Below, in pieces: positions 1 through 12,969 of a DNA stretch of 64,000 nucleotides. The notes below the pieces were generated by a model that saw only the letters and a program-made list of their open reading frames with translations, searched no databases and was not told the DNA's origin. This stretch comes from Steromphala cineraria (taxonomy: Eukaryota; Mollusca; Gastropoda; Trochida; Trochidae), in the NCBI GenBank assembly GCA_916613615.1, contig OU744726.1, forward strand, positions 62,202,987 through 62,266,986. The letters are read 5' to 3'. Position 1 is the first letter of the stretch, and every line of letters begins with the position of its first letter. A program made the translations under genes and the position numbers.

Positions 1-1388
1 TGCAAAGGGAGAACGATTTTTATAATATAAAAGATAATTAAAAAGAAATGAATGAAAGATAACATAACATCTATAAGATTAGAAAGTTAAAATAATTATA
101 TATACTGGTACGCTGAACCGAAATCATAAAAAGAAATATTATCATATTAATATAAAAATGGAATCATTTATCAATATCCTAAAACATCTAACTATTTTGT
201 TGAAAGAAAAGACTACATATATTGCTGTTCTGCACCTGTGTTAAACACCCTAGCAGAAGCGTAACTAAGCAACCGTATAGGTAGGAATGCGGGATTTATT
301 TTCAAGTTTCAGAATGCTTTACCACAGCGGACGGATGTCACACCAAAAGCATGCATCACGTGCTTAGTAGATGCCACTGACATATCAGAGAACTGACTCA
401 GTTAAAACGTGTCAATTCAAAAGACTGGCTTTTACACTTATGTCTGATTTCACGTGTGAGCGATATCTGTTCTTCTTTCATTTATATTTCTTTATATGGA
501 AATTGATAGATCACATCTGAATAGTGAATTTTCCGTTTGAATTCTGTTGTTTGATTTGGCGCAACATTGGGACTTGTCGGCAAATTATGTTATCTCTTGA
601 TCATGCCATGGCGCACCCGTTTAACAGGCAAAATCCGTGCAGCACGTGCAAAGTCGTATCTACTGACAGCAGTCAGGTGAATGAGTGAAATCATGTCAAT
701 TCATCTTCCTGGTTTTGACATAAACACTTAGAAAAATAAAAGAATGCCAGTTTAACTGAAATATATAGGTGAAATGTGACATTAAAGTAATGAATTTTCC
801 TTCGATCTACATGTATGTCGTATGGTGTTGAGGCTAAATCGTCCGTAAGCTGTGCTTATCATGAAGTTATGAAAGTAATAACACTGATGCAATCGTTTTC
901 ACCTTTGATAAAAGTTTCATTTATCGAAAGTTTGACTCTCTGGAGTTATGAATAATAACGTAATTAGCATACTTGCGAGATGTCACATTGATTTTAAAAC
1001 ACTCATGCCAGTAAGATATACTGAAAATGTAACTTTATAGTCACTCGTGATATCTCTGCTTGTGCATTTATTACTCGTATGTTCTAACAACATTTGCTTC
1101 TTATCAATACATTACATCTGTCACTTCAAACAAAGGTAGCCATTTTACAATGTCAAACAAAAATAGTCATTTGAAAGCCTGGACGTCCTCATATATTTTA
1201 AATTATGAAGATTAGATATAATGCTCACATTGATTACATATTTGATATAGGAAACACTGGTTACGTAAGTTCTTTCTGCATGCAGTAACATTAGCAAATG
1301 AATCATGGTTTGTAACTCTTTCTTATAAAACTGTCTATCTGAACCTTATCATAGCATAAAGAAAATAGCTCAATATTTGATCAGGGAT
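1..1388. other. 3' flank of TRIM-like gene 1; no gene seen
   Basis: No coding region is supported here. Stretches within about 350-1388 match two other places in the window: 32450-33495, downstream of the TRIM-like pseudogene, and 17418-17685. Shared landmarks include the block around 1125-1385 with the words GTCAAACAAA, GATTACATATTTGATATAGG and TTTGATCAGGGATTT. This shows that the duplication unit of the TRIM-like array included at least 1 kb of 3' flanking DNA. Confidence 0.6.
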
Positions 1389-3007
1389 TTACAATCGAAA
1401 TATCTTAACATTTCCCTTCCATTCTGTAACATACAGTTTGTTTCCATGTACACATATTCCTCGTGGTCCATCAATCCCATCTTGTCTAGTCAGCAGATCT
1501 CTCACATACTCCCCTCTCTCTGTCATATGGACGATCTTGTTGTTACAATAATCAGCCACGATAACAGAACCACTGTCTGTTGTTGTTACACCGTAACCTC
1601 CCAGCTTGTATGTGTACACAACCTCACCTTGCTGTGTTACACAGTAGACAGAATCTGATGTATAATCTGTCACTACAATGTGACCCTGACGTGTTGTACA
1701 CATGTACCATGGTTCCAGTATCAGCTGCTGACCAGTGCTGGGTGCGATCACAGATCTCAGGACTCTCCCTGACAGATCCAGGACGTCAATACTGGGAGGA
1801 TCTTCACAACCTGCAGCCAGAGTCGTGTCACTGATAGCGGTCAGACATATGTACTTCTTCTTTGTTTTGATTGAGGAAACCAGGACTGGGTCAGGAGTCA
1901 GCTTGATCAGTTCAATATTGTTGTGTACCTCGTGTGATACACCTACACTGTCCTGGCCTATCTTTGTTAATCTAAAGGGTGCTTCACGAAGTATGAGAGA
2001 TGTGCACTGATGTTTGCCTTGGTTTGTGTAACAGGACTTTACACTGTTGTTCCATTTGTCAGTAATAACTAATGTGTCTATTCCGCGGATATTAAAAACT
2101 TCAATGTCAGTTTGATGTGGAGTGTCTGTATCATCCTTTGTTCTGGTACTGACTGCTGAGAGAGGTTTAGGTGTATCCTGTAGATTTGGTATGTCTTCAA
2201 CATACATCAAATGACCAAGTTGGAAAGTCTTATCAAGTCGATCCAAATCCAGATGTTTATCAAACAAAATCTGTTTCACTTGATCTTCTTGGATATCATG
2301 TCTTTGTATTTCAGTTTTCTCCCCAGATTGACACAGCGTGTACATATCAAACATATCCATGGTACTGTTAGACTGCAAGACTTGTTTGATGAACTCTGAG
2401 TACTGTTGATATGTTTGAAGGTCAATTTCTCCAGACTTTATCTGGCTCCTCAGTTGTCCAGTCTGCTTCTCAGTGAGTGTGTCTAGTTCATCCAGGAGTT
2501 TCTTTTCATTTCTTCTGATCAGATCCACGGCCTGCTGAGTGACTCTTCTGATCTCTGACTGCAGAGAAGATTTGTGTTGTGTGATTTCCTCCACTTGTGA
2601 TCTCCTACTCTTCAAAGTGTTTCCTGTCTGTTGTATGTGGGAGTTGATTGTATCACTATTCTGCTGTAGTACCTGTTTCATCTCTGGAATCATTGATTCA
2701 AGTGTGACAACAAACTGACATTTCCTGTGGTAGACGATACAGCATTTCTGACAAACAGCTTTCTGACAATCTTTGCAGCAAAATTCAACAGGACAGTTGT
2801 GTTCCTTGCACATGACTTTGCGTTTCTTGAGTTGTGTAGTTGATCCAGCCCTTCGAGGTGAAATCACGTGAACTGATGATGAAGGAGTGGCTTGATGTAT
2901 TGTAGCACAGGCTTCACACAACAGGATGTTGCAGTCTTCACAAACTGATTTGGCCTGTGTTGTCTTTCCAATCTGCTGACAGGCGAAGCAACGGTGTTCT
3001 ACAGGCT
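1389..3007 (-). CDS. TRIM-like gene 1, exon 2 (B-boxes, coiled coil, NHL-like)
   Basis: Second and last coding exon of a TRIM-like gene. Joined in phase to the RING exon at 4208-4505 it gives 638 residues, a usual size for RING/B-box/NHL proteins. The acceptor is TTTTCAG before 3007; the split glycine/glutamate codon restores the frame exactly as in gene 2. Residues about 100-140 hold a B-box1-like cysteine set (CFAC, CEDC, CEAC). About 155-195 hold B-box 2 (CKEH, CCKDC, CQKCC, YH). About 200-330 are Gln/Glu/Lys-rich heptads typical of the TRIM coiled coil. The C-terminal 220 residues have repeated blade-like motifs (GHIVVTDY, GSVIVADYCNNKIVHM, GICVHGNKLYVTEW) as in NHL propellers. TRIM proteins are ubiquitin E3 ligases, often innate-immune or RNA-regulatory; a specific target is not inferable. 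The stop is TAA at 1389-1391. Confidence 0.9.
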
Positions 3008-3080
3008 CTGAAAATGTACACTATGTTTGAGTATAAGAAATCAAGGAGTAGATTTTCAAAACATTGTAGACTATAATATA

Positions 3081-3854
3081 TACACAAAGAACTTAATTAA
3101 GCATTGGGAGCTCATTGAATATTGATATATCTTTGATGTATTGACCACTCTAGATATAACAATTGATGTTTTATTGACCATTTTATTGACATAAAAATCA
3201 TTATAATACAAAATAGTTGAAAAGATGAATAGAAATGTGAGACCACTGAATTTTGGCTTAATATAACTGTTGTCATTGGTGAGAGACCACGCATGAAACT
3301 TTCGATTTTTTAAATCAAAAATAACATTTTTGATCCCTAGTTGACACTCAATTACAGAAACCTTTTTTATCATGCACGATAAGAGCATATCAGGACATTG
3401 AATTTTCAGTACTTTTTTCAACCATAAGCCATTATCTTAAACAGTGGCTAGTGTTTTCTTAGTGAAGCATTTTCAAATTTGATTTTTGATAATTTTGTGA
3501 TTTTGAAGGCCCATACTGCTCTAAGGACTAACATTTGCTAAGAGGTTCTTACTAAAAATTATCAATTCAGTCAAGAGAATAAGAATTACCACATTGCAGC
3601 AAACAATATTTTTTTAATAATATACTTTCATTTTCATTTATAAGTAAACTTATATTTTCAAAAAAAAAACATGTCGGGTAAAAATAATTATCCAGAAACA
3701 GTGAATCATAAGTTGAGTGAAGTTTTCGTTTCTACACTGCCAAATGATCCTTTTATCGAAAAACACTAATTGTTTTCCTGGAACTTTGTATGGTTTATTA
3801 GCAGAAGCTTTTTTCTGAAAACATTGGGTGGTGCTTAACTAAGTTCTTGGTGTA
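3081..3854 (+). mobile_element. Non-autonomous TIR element (MITE), copy 1, in the gene 1 intron
   Basis: The ends are near-perfect inverted repeats: TACACAAAGAACTTAATTAA on the left and the inverse, TTAACTAAGTTCTTGGTGTA, on the right. The 774-bp interior has no credible ORF but aligns in the same orientation with 8092-8980, for example around GATGTATTGACCACTC and TTTTCAGTACTTTTTTCA. The homologous intron of pseudogene 3 (near 35170) lacks the element, so this is an insertion. Flanks are TA-rich; TA and TATA target duplications both fit, so the superfamily (mariner-like or a CAC-ended family) is left open. Confidence 0.85.
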
Positions 3855-4207
3855 TATTTATCGTATGTTTACATAAATGATTAGATTTATTTTAGACTAT
3901 TCCCTTGGTATAAGCTGTTTGAGCGGCTTTCTAGAAGTTGATGGTGTAGGGAAGACAAGTGTAATTCCTTTGACGAACAACTTCTGTATTTAACAGTAAC
4001 AACGTTTTGTTAAGTTTCATATACGTTTTTATCCATAGAATTACTCTTTTCTTCCTTATACCATAACTTTCTAGAATGTGACTCAGCTTCAAAACGGTAC
4101 ATAATGATCTATACCGAAACGTAACTGCTGTCAAATAAAGAAGTTGTTCATCCAAAGAACTATTTTGTCTTCCTCTCTTGGAATATATTGACAATCAAGA
4201 TTATAAC

Positions 4208-4505
4208 CTGAATTTCCCTGGGACGTGAAAGTGTCAAGAAGACCTTGTATGAGGAAACTTGGCTTAAACTGTTGAGACCATTGACCCACTGGTTCTTGAG
4301 GTCGAGGAACTTTGGTCATCTGAAGGCAGTTTGGACACTGGATCGATTTAGCACTGATGGCCTCTCTGCGAGTCTTTGTGTATCGTGTCAAGCATACTTT
4401 ACAGAAAGTATGCTGACACCCGATGGTGCAGGGGTCTTTGAATATCTCTGTGCATAAGTTGCACGAGAGAAAGTTTTCATTTAGTTTTGAAAGTGCGTCG
4501 TCCAT
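4208..4505 (-). CDS. TRIM-like gene 1, exon 1 (RING finger)
   Basis: First coding exon. A classical C3HC4 RING lies at residues 15-60: C15, C18, C30, H32, C35, C38, C57, C60. It is followed by a linker ending in the exon junction. The start ATG directly follows a splice-acceptor-like CTGATTCCAG, as in gene 2, so an upstream non-coding exon is likely. The exon ends in a GT donor reading GTTATA, weaker than GTAATA at the same place in gene 2. If unspliced, the frame would run about 25 more codons to a stop at 4131. The RING domain would recruit a ubiquitin-loaded E2. The 1.2-kb intron to exon 2 is inflated by the TIR element at 3081-3854. Confidence 0.88.
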
Positions 4506-7500
4506 CTGGAATCAGAAATGATTGACTAAGACCGTATATGTTTCTCATATGCAGAGTTTTAATAAAGTTGAGGAGTGTAAGGTTATTTTGTTTTTCACGG
4601 TTTACAGATCTGTCTACGCTCAAAACGAGAAAAAAGAAACATTTACTGATTTATTTGTAATAAAAAAACTGTGAAAACATTTGTGATTCTGCCATCGAGC
4701 TCCATAACACCGCATTTCAACCTTGTAGCAAGTTTTAATTTGATTTATTCATCTGTTTCTACTCATATCCTACGTGTTTGAAGAATAAAAATTTATAATC
4801 AAAATTCCACTTTCGTAAATTTACATTGGAAGCATGATATCCTAAAATACATGTGTGGGTTTGTCTTTTTGAATCATAGTATTGTAGTGTTCAGGGATTA
4901 GTAACTAAAGCAGTTTTTAAATAATATGCATTTGAATTCATCTGTTCTTTATGAAATCATTGATCGGTCATTGCCAACGTTAACAAAAAACACATGCATT
5001 TCTGCGACACATTTGTTTTGGAATCTCTTTGACATTCCGTTTTCTTCTCAAGAAGGTTATATTTCCATGTTATATCATGTATAGATCAATAACTTTAGCT
5101 TCATTTTCTGAGAATTTAGAGTAATCCATTCCATACACAGGGTTTTTAAAAATGAGGTCAGCAGTTTGATTGGCATTCCCTGCTTCAACTTTAGTAAATG
5201 ACATGACACGTGTATTCTTTGTTTTTAGTAGGTAATGAATGACCAACTAAAACATAAATTATTATAAAGTCATAGAGGTGTAACTTGTTCTTTTCTATGA
5301 AAACACTATTTTTTAAAAATCCTTAAAGGGAATTGACGAAATGAAATATCAATAAATGTGTTCTCAACAACTATGTCACTAGCTGTCTGAGATACAGTAA
5401 AATATATGCATAATTCTCTATATCATATCTAACCTAAATATGTTTTATATCCTTATTAGACTTAACAAACAAACACAACAAACACAAATGTATACAGTTA
5501 AATACAAGTTAGTATCAAGTGACGTGAATATCATTATTTAAGATGAGATTACTGTACTAATTAAGATTTCCAGATATGCTTTTGCCTATCTGGCTATGTT
5601 ACCAGTATTTTGAAAACTAAGTTGGTATTTAAAATTTAAAGTCAGAATCTCCTTTTTGATACCCTCGGCGTTTTAAAAATGTTGGTATTCAATTTAAATG
5701 ACAAGGTTAACATGTTATACACTTTTACTCAACAATAGAAAAGAAACAAATTGTATTGATTTCTTAAGCATAGTTTCATACAAGTATGACATACAATATA
5801 ATATTTGAAAAGCAGACATTCGGATGCATGTTTTTACTAGTAAATTTTTATTTAGGTCGAAGACCATGTGGCAAGTTTTCGACCACGTCTATTGGCTATT
5901 GTTGATAAGTCATAAGATGACAGTCAAAGTTTGAGTGTTCACTTTTTATAGCAAAGCCAACACCAGTAACACATTATGACGGAAGTTCACGTGTATTAAG
6001 TTGCAATGGTAACATTACAAACATGTATTAGCTTAAGCATTTCATACACAAACATTTTTTTTTATAAAATTCAAAGAAAAGTTATGACGGCAAAACTGTC
6101 ATATTGTTAATCTTTCTTCAAGGAAGAAAGAAACTTTCAAAAGCTGCTGACATGGTCGAGCTATATTCCACGCAAATGGCACAACATGTATAGATTTTAC
6201 TTATCTTATTCATTATAATCACTGTTTTGATGTAGAAGATTCCATTTTATCATATTGAAGATTCATATGTAACACACAAGGATATGAAAAAAACTGTTCC
6301 AAACAAAAAGTTGATCACATATTATCTATTATAACAAAAAAAAATAGTTATTTATGTATTTCGGATCTCCTCAAAAAGGCAAAATATTACTGAATTACAT
6401 TATTGATCATGTTTACGAATGTCCATATCAAATTTGATAAAAATGTATGAATTAGTTTGTAAGTTGTGAGCCGGATAGGACTTGTAACAGTTTTTTATCA
6501 GTCCTCATTGTTTGACAAAAAAATTTACAAAACTATTTTTAAAATTGTTGATCATGATACGCCTTCAAATGATCATGCATATCCATATAGACTTTAATCA
6601 GAATGTGAGAGCACAGACGGGACTTGTAACAATCTTCTTACAAATTTATCTAAATATTTCATGTGTGTATATAATCAAAATTATTACTCAGGACGGATAT
6701 AATTACTGATTCTTCAATTCCCTTATGAATTTGAATTATGATTATTACATTTAATAAATGGTTGATAGGTTAGCTGGAAACATAGTGAGTGATATTTAAG
6801 ATATATTGATAAAATAATTGTGCCAAGGTAAAAAAGAAATTTTCGACCACTGATTTGGGATTTACATGACAAAAACTCTGTAAACCATTCATTACAAATT
6901 GCCTGATTATTGATGGTCAATGACTGATAGATTGATAGATTGAAGAAAGTGTATGAAATAACTCATAACTAGCCTTTTTGAAAGACTACAAGACCACAAA
7001 GACTACCATGCACCAATAGAAGGGTTATTTTGAATAACAGAAACTATGTTGCTCTGTGTCAAACACAACAGGGCCATCTCTACCTTCAATAGATACAACT
7101 AAACACTTATTACCTTTAATTCAATGCGGATATATAGTCAGTTAAATCAGTTTCAATTTTAGACGTAAAGTTTTCGGTGACAGATGGTTGGTATGCCTAC
7201 TGTTTCTGTATATCTGATGATATACAGTTGAATGATTGATAACAATGTGAAATTTTGTTTAAGCAAACGAGGAATTCGTACAATAAGAATTTAACTTGTT
7301 CAAATATTATGTCACCTTCAATTATTTGTACCAAGAAAGAGTTAGTTCAATATTTTTCATATCTATCCACAGTAGATGTAAGACCAACATGTTGACATCC
7401 TGTCGAATTACTCTCACTACAATAACTCACTTGATTAAAGCAAAAGTTAAATCGATTTGGACTTCAATGTGGTTTTTAAACAACAACTTTTAAAAAATCT

Positions 7501-7520
7501 AAAACATGTTCAAAACTTAC
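4506..7520. other. Putative 5' UTR intron and upstream DNA of gene 1
   Basis: AT-rich sequence without a supportable gene; only short chance ORFs occur. The acceptor-like CTGATTCCAG next to the gene 1 start and the donor-like GTAAGT (minus strand) at 7515-7520 would delimit an intron of about 3 kb, but this is inference without transcript data. Confidence 0.4.
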
Positions 7521-7830
7521 CATGAAAAAAGAATTCCAAATTGCTAACAATCTTAAAATGTAGAGATCTGTTTCAGGCGATCTTCAGAAAGCAGTGAGTC
7601 CTGTATCATGATCCTTAGCTGAATGTTGAAATAACAAACTTTTGCTATAGACAAGATCTCCAGATTAACTGCACACGTCAATGCTTCCATTCATAACTGG
7701 TGTACATTTCATTCTTCTACCTGCGTGACTAACATTTGGTAGAGATACGTTCAGTTCGTTAACACACCTCAGTGCTTCTTTTTTTAATGTGGTGTATATT
7801 TCAAGTCTCTGTCTTTATTTACTTTTGTTC
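7521..7830 (-). promoter_or_regulatory. Putative non-coding first exon/promoter module of gene 1
   Basis: On the minus strand this segment ends in a good donor (ATG|GTAAGTTTTG). It is paralogous to 13617-13880: both share GACAAGATCTC, CAATGCTTCCATTCATAA and CACACCTCAGTGCTTC, and both keep the donor. It lies at the distance expected for a 5' UTR exon of gene 1. Function is inferred from duplication plus the conserved donor only. Confidence 0.4.
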
Positions 7831-8091
7831 CTCTCAATAAACCCTTTTATGATTTTTATTTTAGATTTAGAATCTGTCAATGTCAATCAAATACATTGAT
7901 ATTCACAGTTGGAATGGGATCTTTTGAGAAACTGCTATAAAAAAGGTGTTATCTGCATGTAATGCACTATCAATTTAACAAAAACAATTTATACTCGGAT
8001 CCAGTAACAGACAATTCACAGATCCATAGTACAGTAAGAATGTTAAGCTTGATCCTGAGAAGCTGAGAATAAAGACATATGGTTTCAAATA

Positions 8092-8980
8092 TACACAAAG
8101 AACTTAATTAAGCACCCCCAAATTTTTTTAAATGAACTTGGGTGCTCTTGGACTATTTGGATTTTTTTGATGTATTGACCACTCCAGATATAACAATTTA
8201 TTTGTTATTGACTATTTAATTGTAGTAAAAATCGCTAATGTGCAAAAATAATGAAAATATGCGAAAAACTGTGAGACTACTGAAATTTGGCCAAATATAA
8301 CTATTGTCATAGGGGGAAAACTACACATAAAACTTTGAATGTTATGAATTATAAATAACATTTGTGATCCCTAGTTGACATTCATACACTAAAACCCTTT
8401 TTATCATGCATGATAAGAAGCTGGCAAGACATTGAATTTTCAGTACTTTTTTCATCAAAAATTGATAAAATGCCTACAATCTAAACATCTGTAAGGAAAT
8501 TTGAGATTTCTTGAGGTGAACTTGTTGATTAAACACTTCTCCTTCCTTTAGATAAGCCATAATCTGTGACAAGGACCAATTAATGTCTTTGTGCAGTTTT
8601 CTTTAAATTCGATATTTGATAATTTTGTGATTTTAAAGGTTCATACTGCTTTAACGATTGACTTTTGCAATGGGGTTATTTACTAAAAAATCATTAATTC
8701 ACTCAAGAGAATGATAATAATCACATTGCAGCAAAAAATATTGACTTTCATGTTCAATTTTAAGGTAACTTGGATTTTGACTAAAAAATACCAAGTTTTT
8801 GTAAAACAAGTTATTCAGGCACAGTGAATCCTTAACCGTATGAATTTTTCGTTTCAACACTGGTAGATGACCATTCTATTAAAACATCCTTATTGTTTGC
8901 CTGTCCATTTGTTTTGTTTATTATTAGCAGTGTTTTTCTGTTTGAAAAAGTGGGGGGTGCTTAATTAAGTTCTTTGTGTA
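8092..8980 (+). mobile_element. Non-autonomous TIR element (MITE), copy 2
   Basis: 889 bp with the same inverted ends as 3081-3854: TACACAAAGAACTTAATTAA and TTAATTAAGTTCTTTGTGTA, each with an adjoining C-run/G-run. It is longer than copy 1 partly because of an extra segment of about 110 bp near 8457-8570. The flanks again read TA on both sides. It has no transposase ORF, so it must be mobilised in trans. Confidence 0.85.
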
Positions 8981-9262
8981 TATATTTGACGAGAATTCTC
9001 AAAAGTAATCAAAAGAAAACAGTAAACGACAGCAAGTAAAAACGTTAGAAATATTTTGAAATGAGCGGGTTGTTTGTTATCTAACAGCAAAATCAAATAA
9101 GTTATTATAGTTTAAATGAATACAAAAACATACTTGGAAGAGTAATATGGACACTTATCGATCAATGGATCTATTGCAACAAACTTTGTGTGTTTTGTTC
9201 GATTTACCATAGACATCATTTTGGGCAAAATTTGTTTACACTATACTGAAATCGTTGAAATG

Positions 9263-9660
9263 ACTTTTACAGACCAGTGTGTCATACAGAACATCAGAGT
9301 ATTTGTTATCTCTCTGTGGTCTGTCTTTGTACGGGGAACATGTTCAGGTGTCACTCGTGCATGACATGTCTACAATAGATTGTAAGTGATATCAACATAA
9401 TCTTTGATTTAAATCGCATCACACTGACAACACAGAGAGGGATATATTACAAGACGTTTTGTCCATGTCATGTTTGATTCTTGATAGGATTCAGATGTCA
9501 ACTTATTGTAAGGAAATGTTCAATTGTGCTACTCAGATACTATCAAAGTATGTAGCTAGATAATCTCAAAAGTCCCCATGAGAGTGGTTTGGCAGCAACC
9601 TTTAACATAATACGCCTATATCGATAATGCTATATGTACATCGGGTAAAGTTGGCGTGCA
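9263..9660. repeat. Duplicated non-coding block, copy 1 of 3
   Basis: Shares ordered landmarks with 12970-13320 and 14830-15200: a GAACATG(TTC/AAC/AAT) word, a GTCA(A/C)ACTC-type stretch, CAACATAATCT, CACAGAG(A)GGATAT(A/G)TTAC, TGTC(C/T)ATGT, and GGTTTGGCAGCAAC downstream. No frame is conserved between copies, so they look like decayed segmental duplications, not exons. Confidence 0.6.
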
Positions 9661-9663
9661 GTT

Positions 9664-9860
9664 CAAGGGACATTTCCGAATATTTTGTGTTGAAACGATA
9701 TTCAGGAGGAAGAAGTGTGCATTTTTTTGGTCAAGTTGTTAAATCTGTAACAACTTAATTGAAACACCACTAACTATTTGAAAAAAGGTGTTAAATAGTC
9801 ATGTTGTAACCATGTATAAGTAAAAACAAAAAATACCCCGATTAGGACTGTCCCTTTAAG
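9664..9860. mobile_element. Small foldback (MITE-like) element
   Basis: The left end AAGGGACATTTCCGAATATT pairs imperfectly with the right end, whose reverse complement begins AAAGGGACAGTCCTAAT. It is about 195 bp without coding capacity. The inverted ends are clear over the first 8-9 bases and weaker further in, so this is a tentative MITE. The end sequence resembles, but is not the same as, the AGGGGCAGTAGCACG family elsewhere in the window. Confidence 0.45.
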
Positions 9861-11254
9861 GTATAGGTACATTCATATGTGTGTAAAGCTACTTACAATT
9901 TTCATAATCAGATGCAAAACAAAAAGGCTAAGAATACAGTTGTTAAAATATTGTAATTATCAATTCATTTGTCATAAAGTAACCTGCTGCACCGACAACA
10001 CCATTATCACAAAAGCTTGAACTGCATGTATCAACTACATACTCAGGCAAAACGTTAAGAACAGAGGGAACTGCAATTTTGGCGGGGTTCGTATACAAAA
10101 ATACAAAAAAATACAAAAATATAAAAGAAATATATAGTATAAGTATAAGAAAATCTTATAAGATGCACGAAATGTAATCTACCAATGCGTTGGTGACATT
10201 TTTCTTATGACACAACAAAGTTACATATAGCAACGCCCTTTCAATATCAAAAGAAACTATTCTCACTATTCAATGTTATAAAGAGATATTGGGGCAACAT
10301 TGATAATATTTGAATTTAATATTTGCCATCCAGTCGTTTTTTGTGTGCATATATTGGAATGTTGTATCTTTCTTATTGACGCTTCCTAAAAATAAGTGTT
10401 TTCAATAACATAATATGTTTGATAAATAAAAATAAAACTTCATATCAAGTAAATTAGTTTCTTTTCAATAAATAAAGTTGTGTACCCTATCTATTTTACC
10501 AAGCCGTAGTATTTACACGTACTAAGGAATTTTAGGAAAAGTATATACTAAGTGTAGGTAATAATGAATCTAACACATCACATGATTTCGTATAAGACAA
10601 GCTGTTCTTTTTTTTAGAATTTGTATGTTTCGAAAAACAATTTTCAGTGCGAACAAGCCTCTGTTCTAATTTGCCAAAATCCCGTGATTCCGGCAGATAA
10701 CTCAAGTGGCCAAAAGTATTAACTCGTGATATCTCACTTATTTTCAGCGAATGAATACACCTATTGGATACCTTTAACTTGGAGCTTTTTAAACGGTCGT
10801 AAAATAACATGGAAAATATCGTGCCTTTTTACCTTAAAGTTTTTTATAATCTTAAACATATTTTACTTTTTCCTTTTGGGTATATGAATGTCTGATTAAA
10901 ATATTTTATAGTGCGACAAAGGTCACTACTCAAATATGTTTAATATGGTAATTACATGTAAAGCCGTTTTGAAAGCCAGTTTTTATTGGTAGCTAGATCT
11001 GTGAATCAGTGAATGCATGACTGGTCACACGCCCTTTTTATGACGTCATAAACATCATAATTGTTATCTATACATATATCATAACGATATTAGATTAAGC
11101 CAACGATAAACGATTTTAAAAAAAATAATTACCACTGAGTTGGATGAGTCATTTGACGATGTAACACTGTTAAGTGTTTGGTGTAATTAACATATCCACA
11201 TCACTGGTAATCAAACAATGACGTCACCGCACGATTTTTATTGCCGCTAGTCTA
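9861..11254. other. AT-rich intergenic DNA; nothing recognised
   Basis: No gene, RNA or intact repeat could be supported. There is an A-rich low-complexity stretch at about 10095-10140. Confidence 0.4.
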
Positions 11255-11255
11255 G

Positions 11256-11452
11256 GTTGGTCTTTTACAGCAGTTAAATAACGCCCAGATTGGTCTTTTA
11301 CAGCAGTTAAATAACGCCCAGATTGGTCTTTTACAGCAGTTAAATAACGCCCAGATTGGTCTTTTACAGCAGTTAAATAACGCCCAGATTGGTCTTTTAC
11401 AGCAGTTAAATAACGCCCAGATTGGTCTTTTACAGCAGTTAAATAACGCTGT
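11256..11452. repeat. 33-bp minisatellite, six units
   Basis: Six consecutive units containing GGTCTTTTACAGCAG followed by TTAAATAACGCCCAGATT; the first five are essentially identical and the last ends in a variant. Because 33 is a multiple of three, an open frame with an 11-residue period exists on the minus strand, but there is no start context, splice signal or flanking coding sequence, so it is not annotated as a gene. Confidence 0.9.
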
Positions 11453-12509
11453 CCTAATGAAAGTCTAATCAAAGGTGATCACTAGACAAATAAACAATAA
11501 GCAATCCCAGTTCTTATTTTGTTGAAATATCTTTGAATATAAATCGGAAAGTGAGTTAAGTCGTTGTTTGACAGTGTGAGGGGAGATTATTTGAAAAATC
11601 AGAAATGGTTTGATTTTTTTAAAAGGTAGTAACTGGTTTATGATTGTGAAAATTGTCATTTACTCTATGACAAATGTGATTGTACCAATACACATAAAAA
11701 ACTTATGGGAAGATAGAAAGAGATGTTTTGTAAAAGTAAGAGTTATCTCCCCCGGTTGTTAAATTTCGTCGATACAGGTAGCTTTGCCGAAGCATATGGA
11801 ATTCTACCATAAATGTGAAATTTACTCGTTCCTGATTGGCTGCTTTGAAAAATCAGAGGGCGTATAATTTGGTTATACGGTGCTTTGTTTTCTTCGTCTA
11901 ATGCGCAGGAATTCATTTGTTCCAACAAGTAGTTCTGAAATATTGCTGTCGTGTCGAAAAATTTCACAAAATATGCAATTATTGCAAATATATGCAATTA
12001 TTATAAAGAATTTATTAAAACTTTCCACAAACCTAATGCTTGCAATCTGTCAAAATAATAAATATACACCGCTGACAACAGTTCAAATTTCCCGTTCGCA
12101 CGGTCCATCATTCTGTTGCCTTAGACCAAAACAGGCTCGACAAAATTTAAGCGGCCAGAATTCATACGAATTTGGATCGAAATGCGTCTTACATTTACCT
12201 TAAATTTATTTACAATACCAATGCAATTATACCGACGTCAAGTTTGTGAATATATGCAGGACTGAACATAACGCTAGCAACCGTCACAAAATGATAAAGC
12301 ATCTACTGAATAGAGTGAGCTCCCTTTGTATCATTCGGATAATTGTCCGTAATCTCCGAGGCCTCCATTTTGTAACGTCTTTCGAGATAACCAAATCCGT
12401 CAACACTGTGTAAATGTGGCTCCGAAATAGTGCACGGGCATCATGGCACGGCAAACATGAGTCAATGGATAGAATATAGTTCAATTTTAAATCGCTATTA
12501 TGGTAGAAT

Positions 12510-12604
12510 GGAGATAAACATACGCGTTCGACTTTAAATTAAATTTAGAGCTGTGATAATTCCGTTATATGCCGCTGATTTCCAAACACAGTATGTTTAT
12601 CTCC
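12510..12604. mobile_element. Short foldback element with GGAGATAAAC ends
   Basis: 95 bp bounded by GGAGATAAACATAC and its exact inverse GTATGTTTATCTCC. The outer word TGGTAGAAT precedes the left end and also adjoins the right end of the related element at 16762-16925 (as ATTCTACCA). Two elements with the same end motif support a MITE family. Confidence 0.6.
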
Positions 12605-12969
12605 TAAATGACCAAGGCTTTGCGATGATCGCTTTTCAAACGGCGTCACTGATGCATAACAACTTGAATTGCCTCCAATCAGATTTCTACTTTTCTACCC
12701 CATATCATTGTCTTACTAGAACAGGGGCTTGATCGGAATAACTGAGCTGCCTCTGTGGAAAGAGAATAATAGAACGAAAATATGTTTAACTCTCTACAGT
12801 GAAAGAACAGAAGACAACTTAATTGGATACTTATAAATTTGATTAAAGCAACAGGCTTTTATTGTATATACGTCAGCAAATGTTTAATATTAATACCATA
12901 GACACAGTTTCGGGAAATCTTTATACTTAATGTTATACTTTAATGAAATCATTTTAAGGGTTTTTCCAC

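Noticed and set aside
11256..11452. CRISPR-like array
   Set aside because: Units are contiguous without variable spacers, and the window is eukaryotic.
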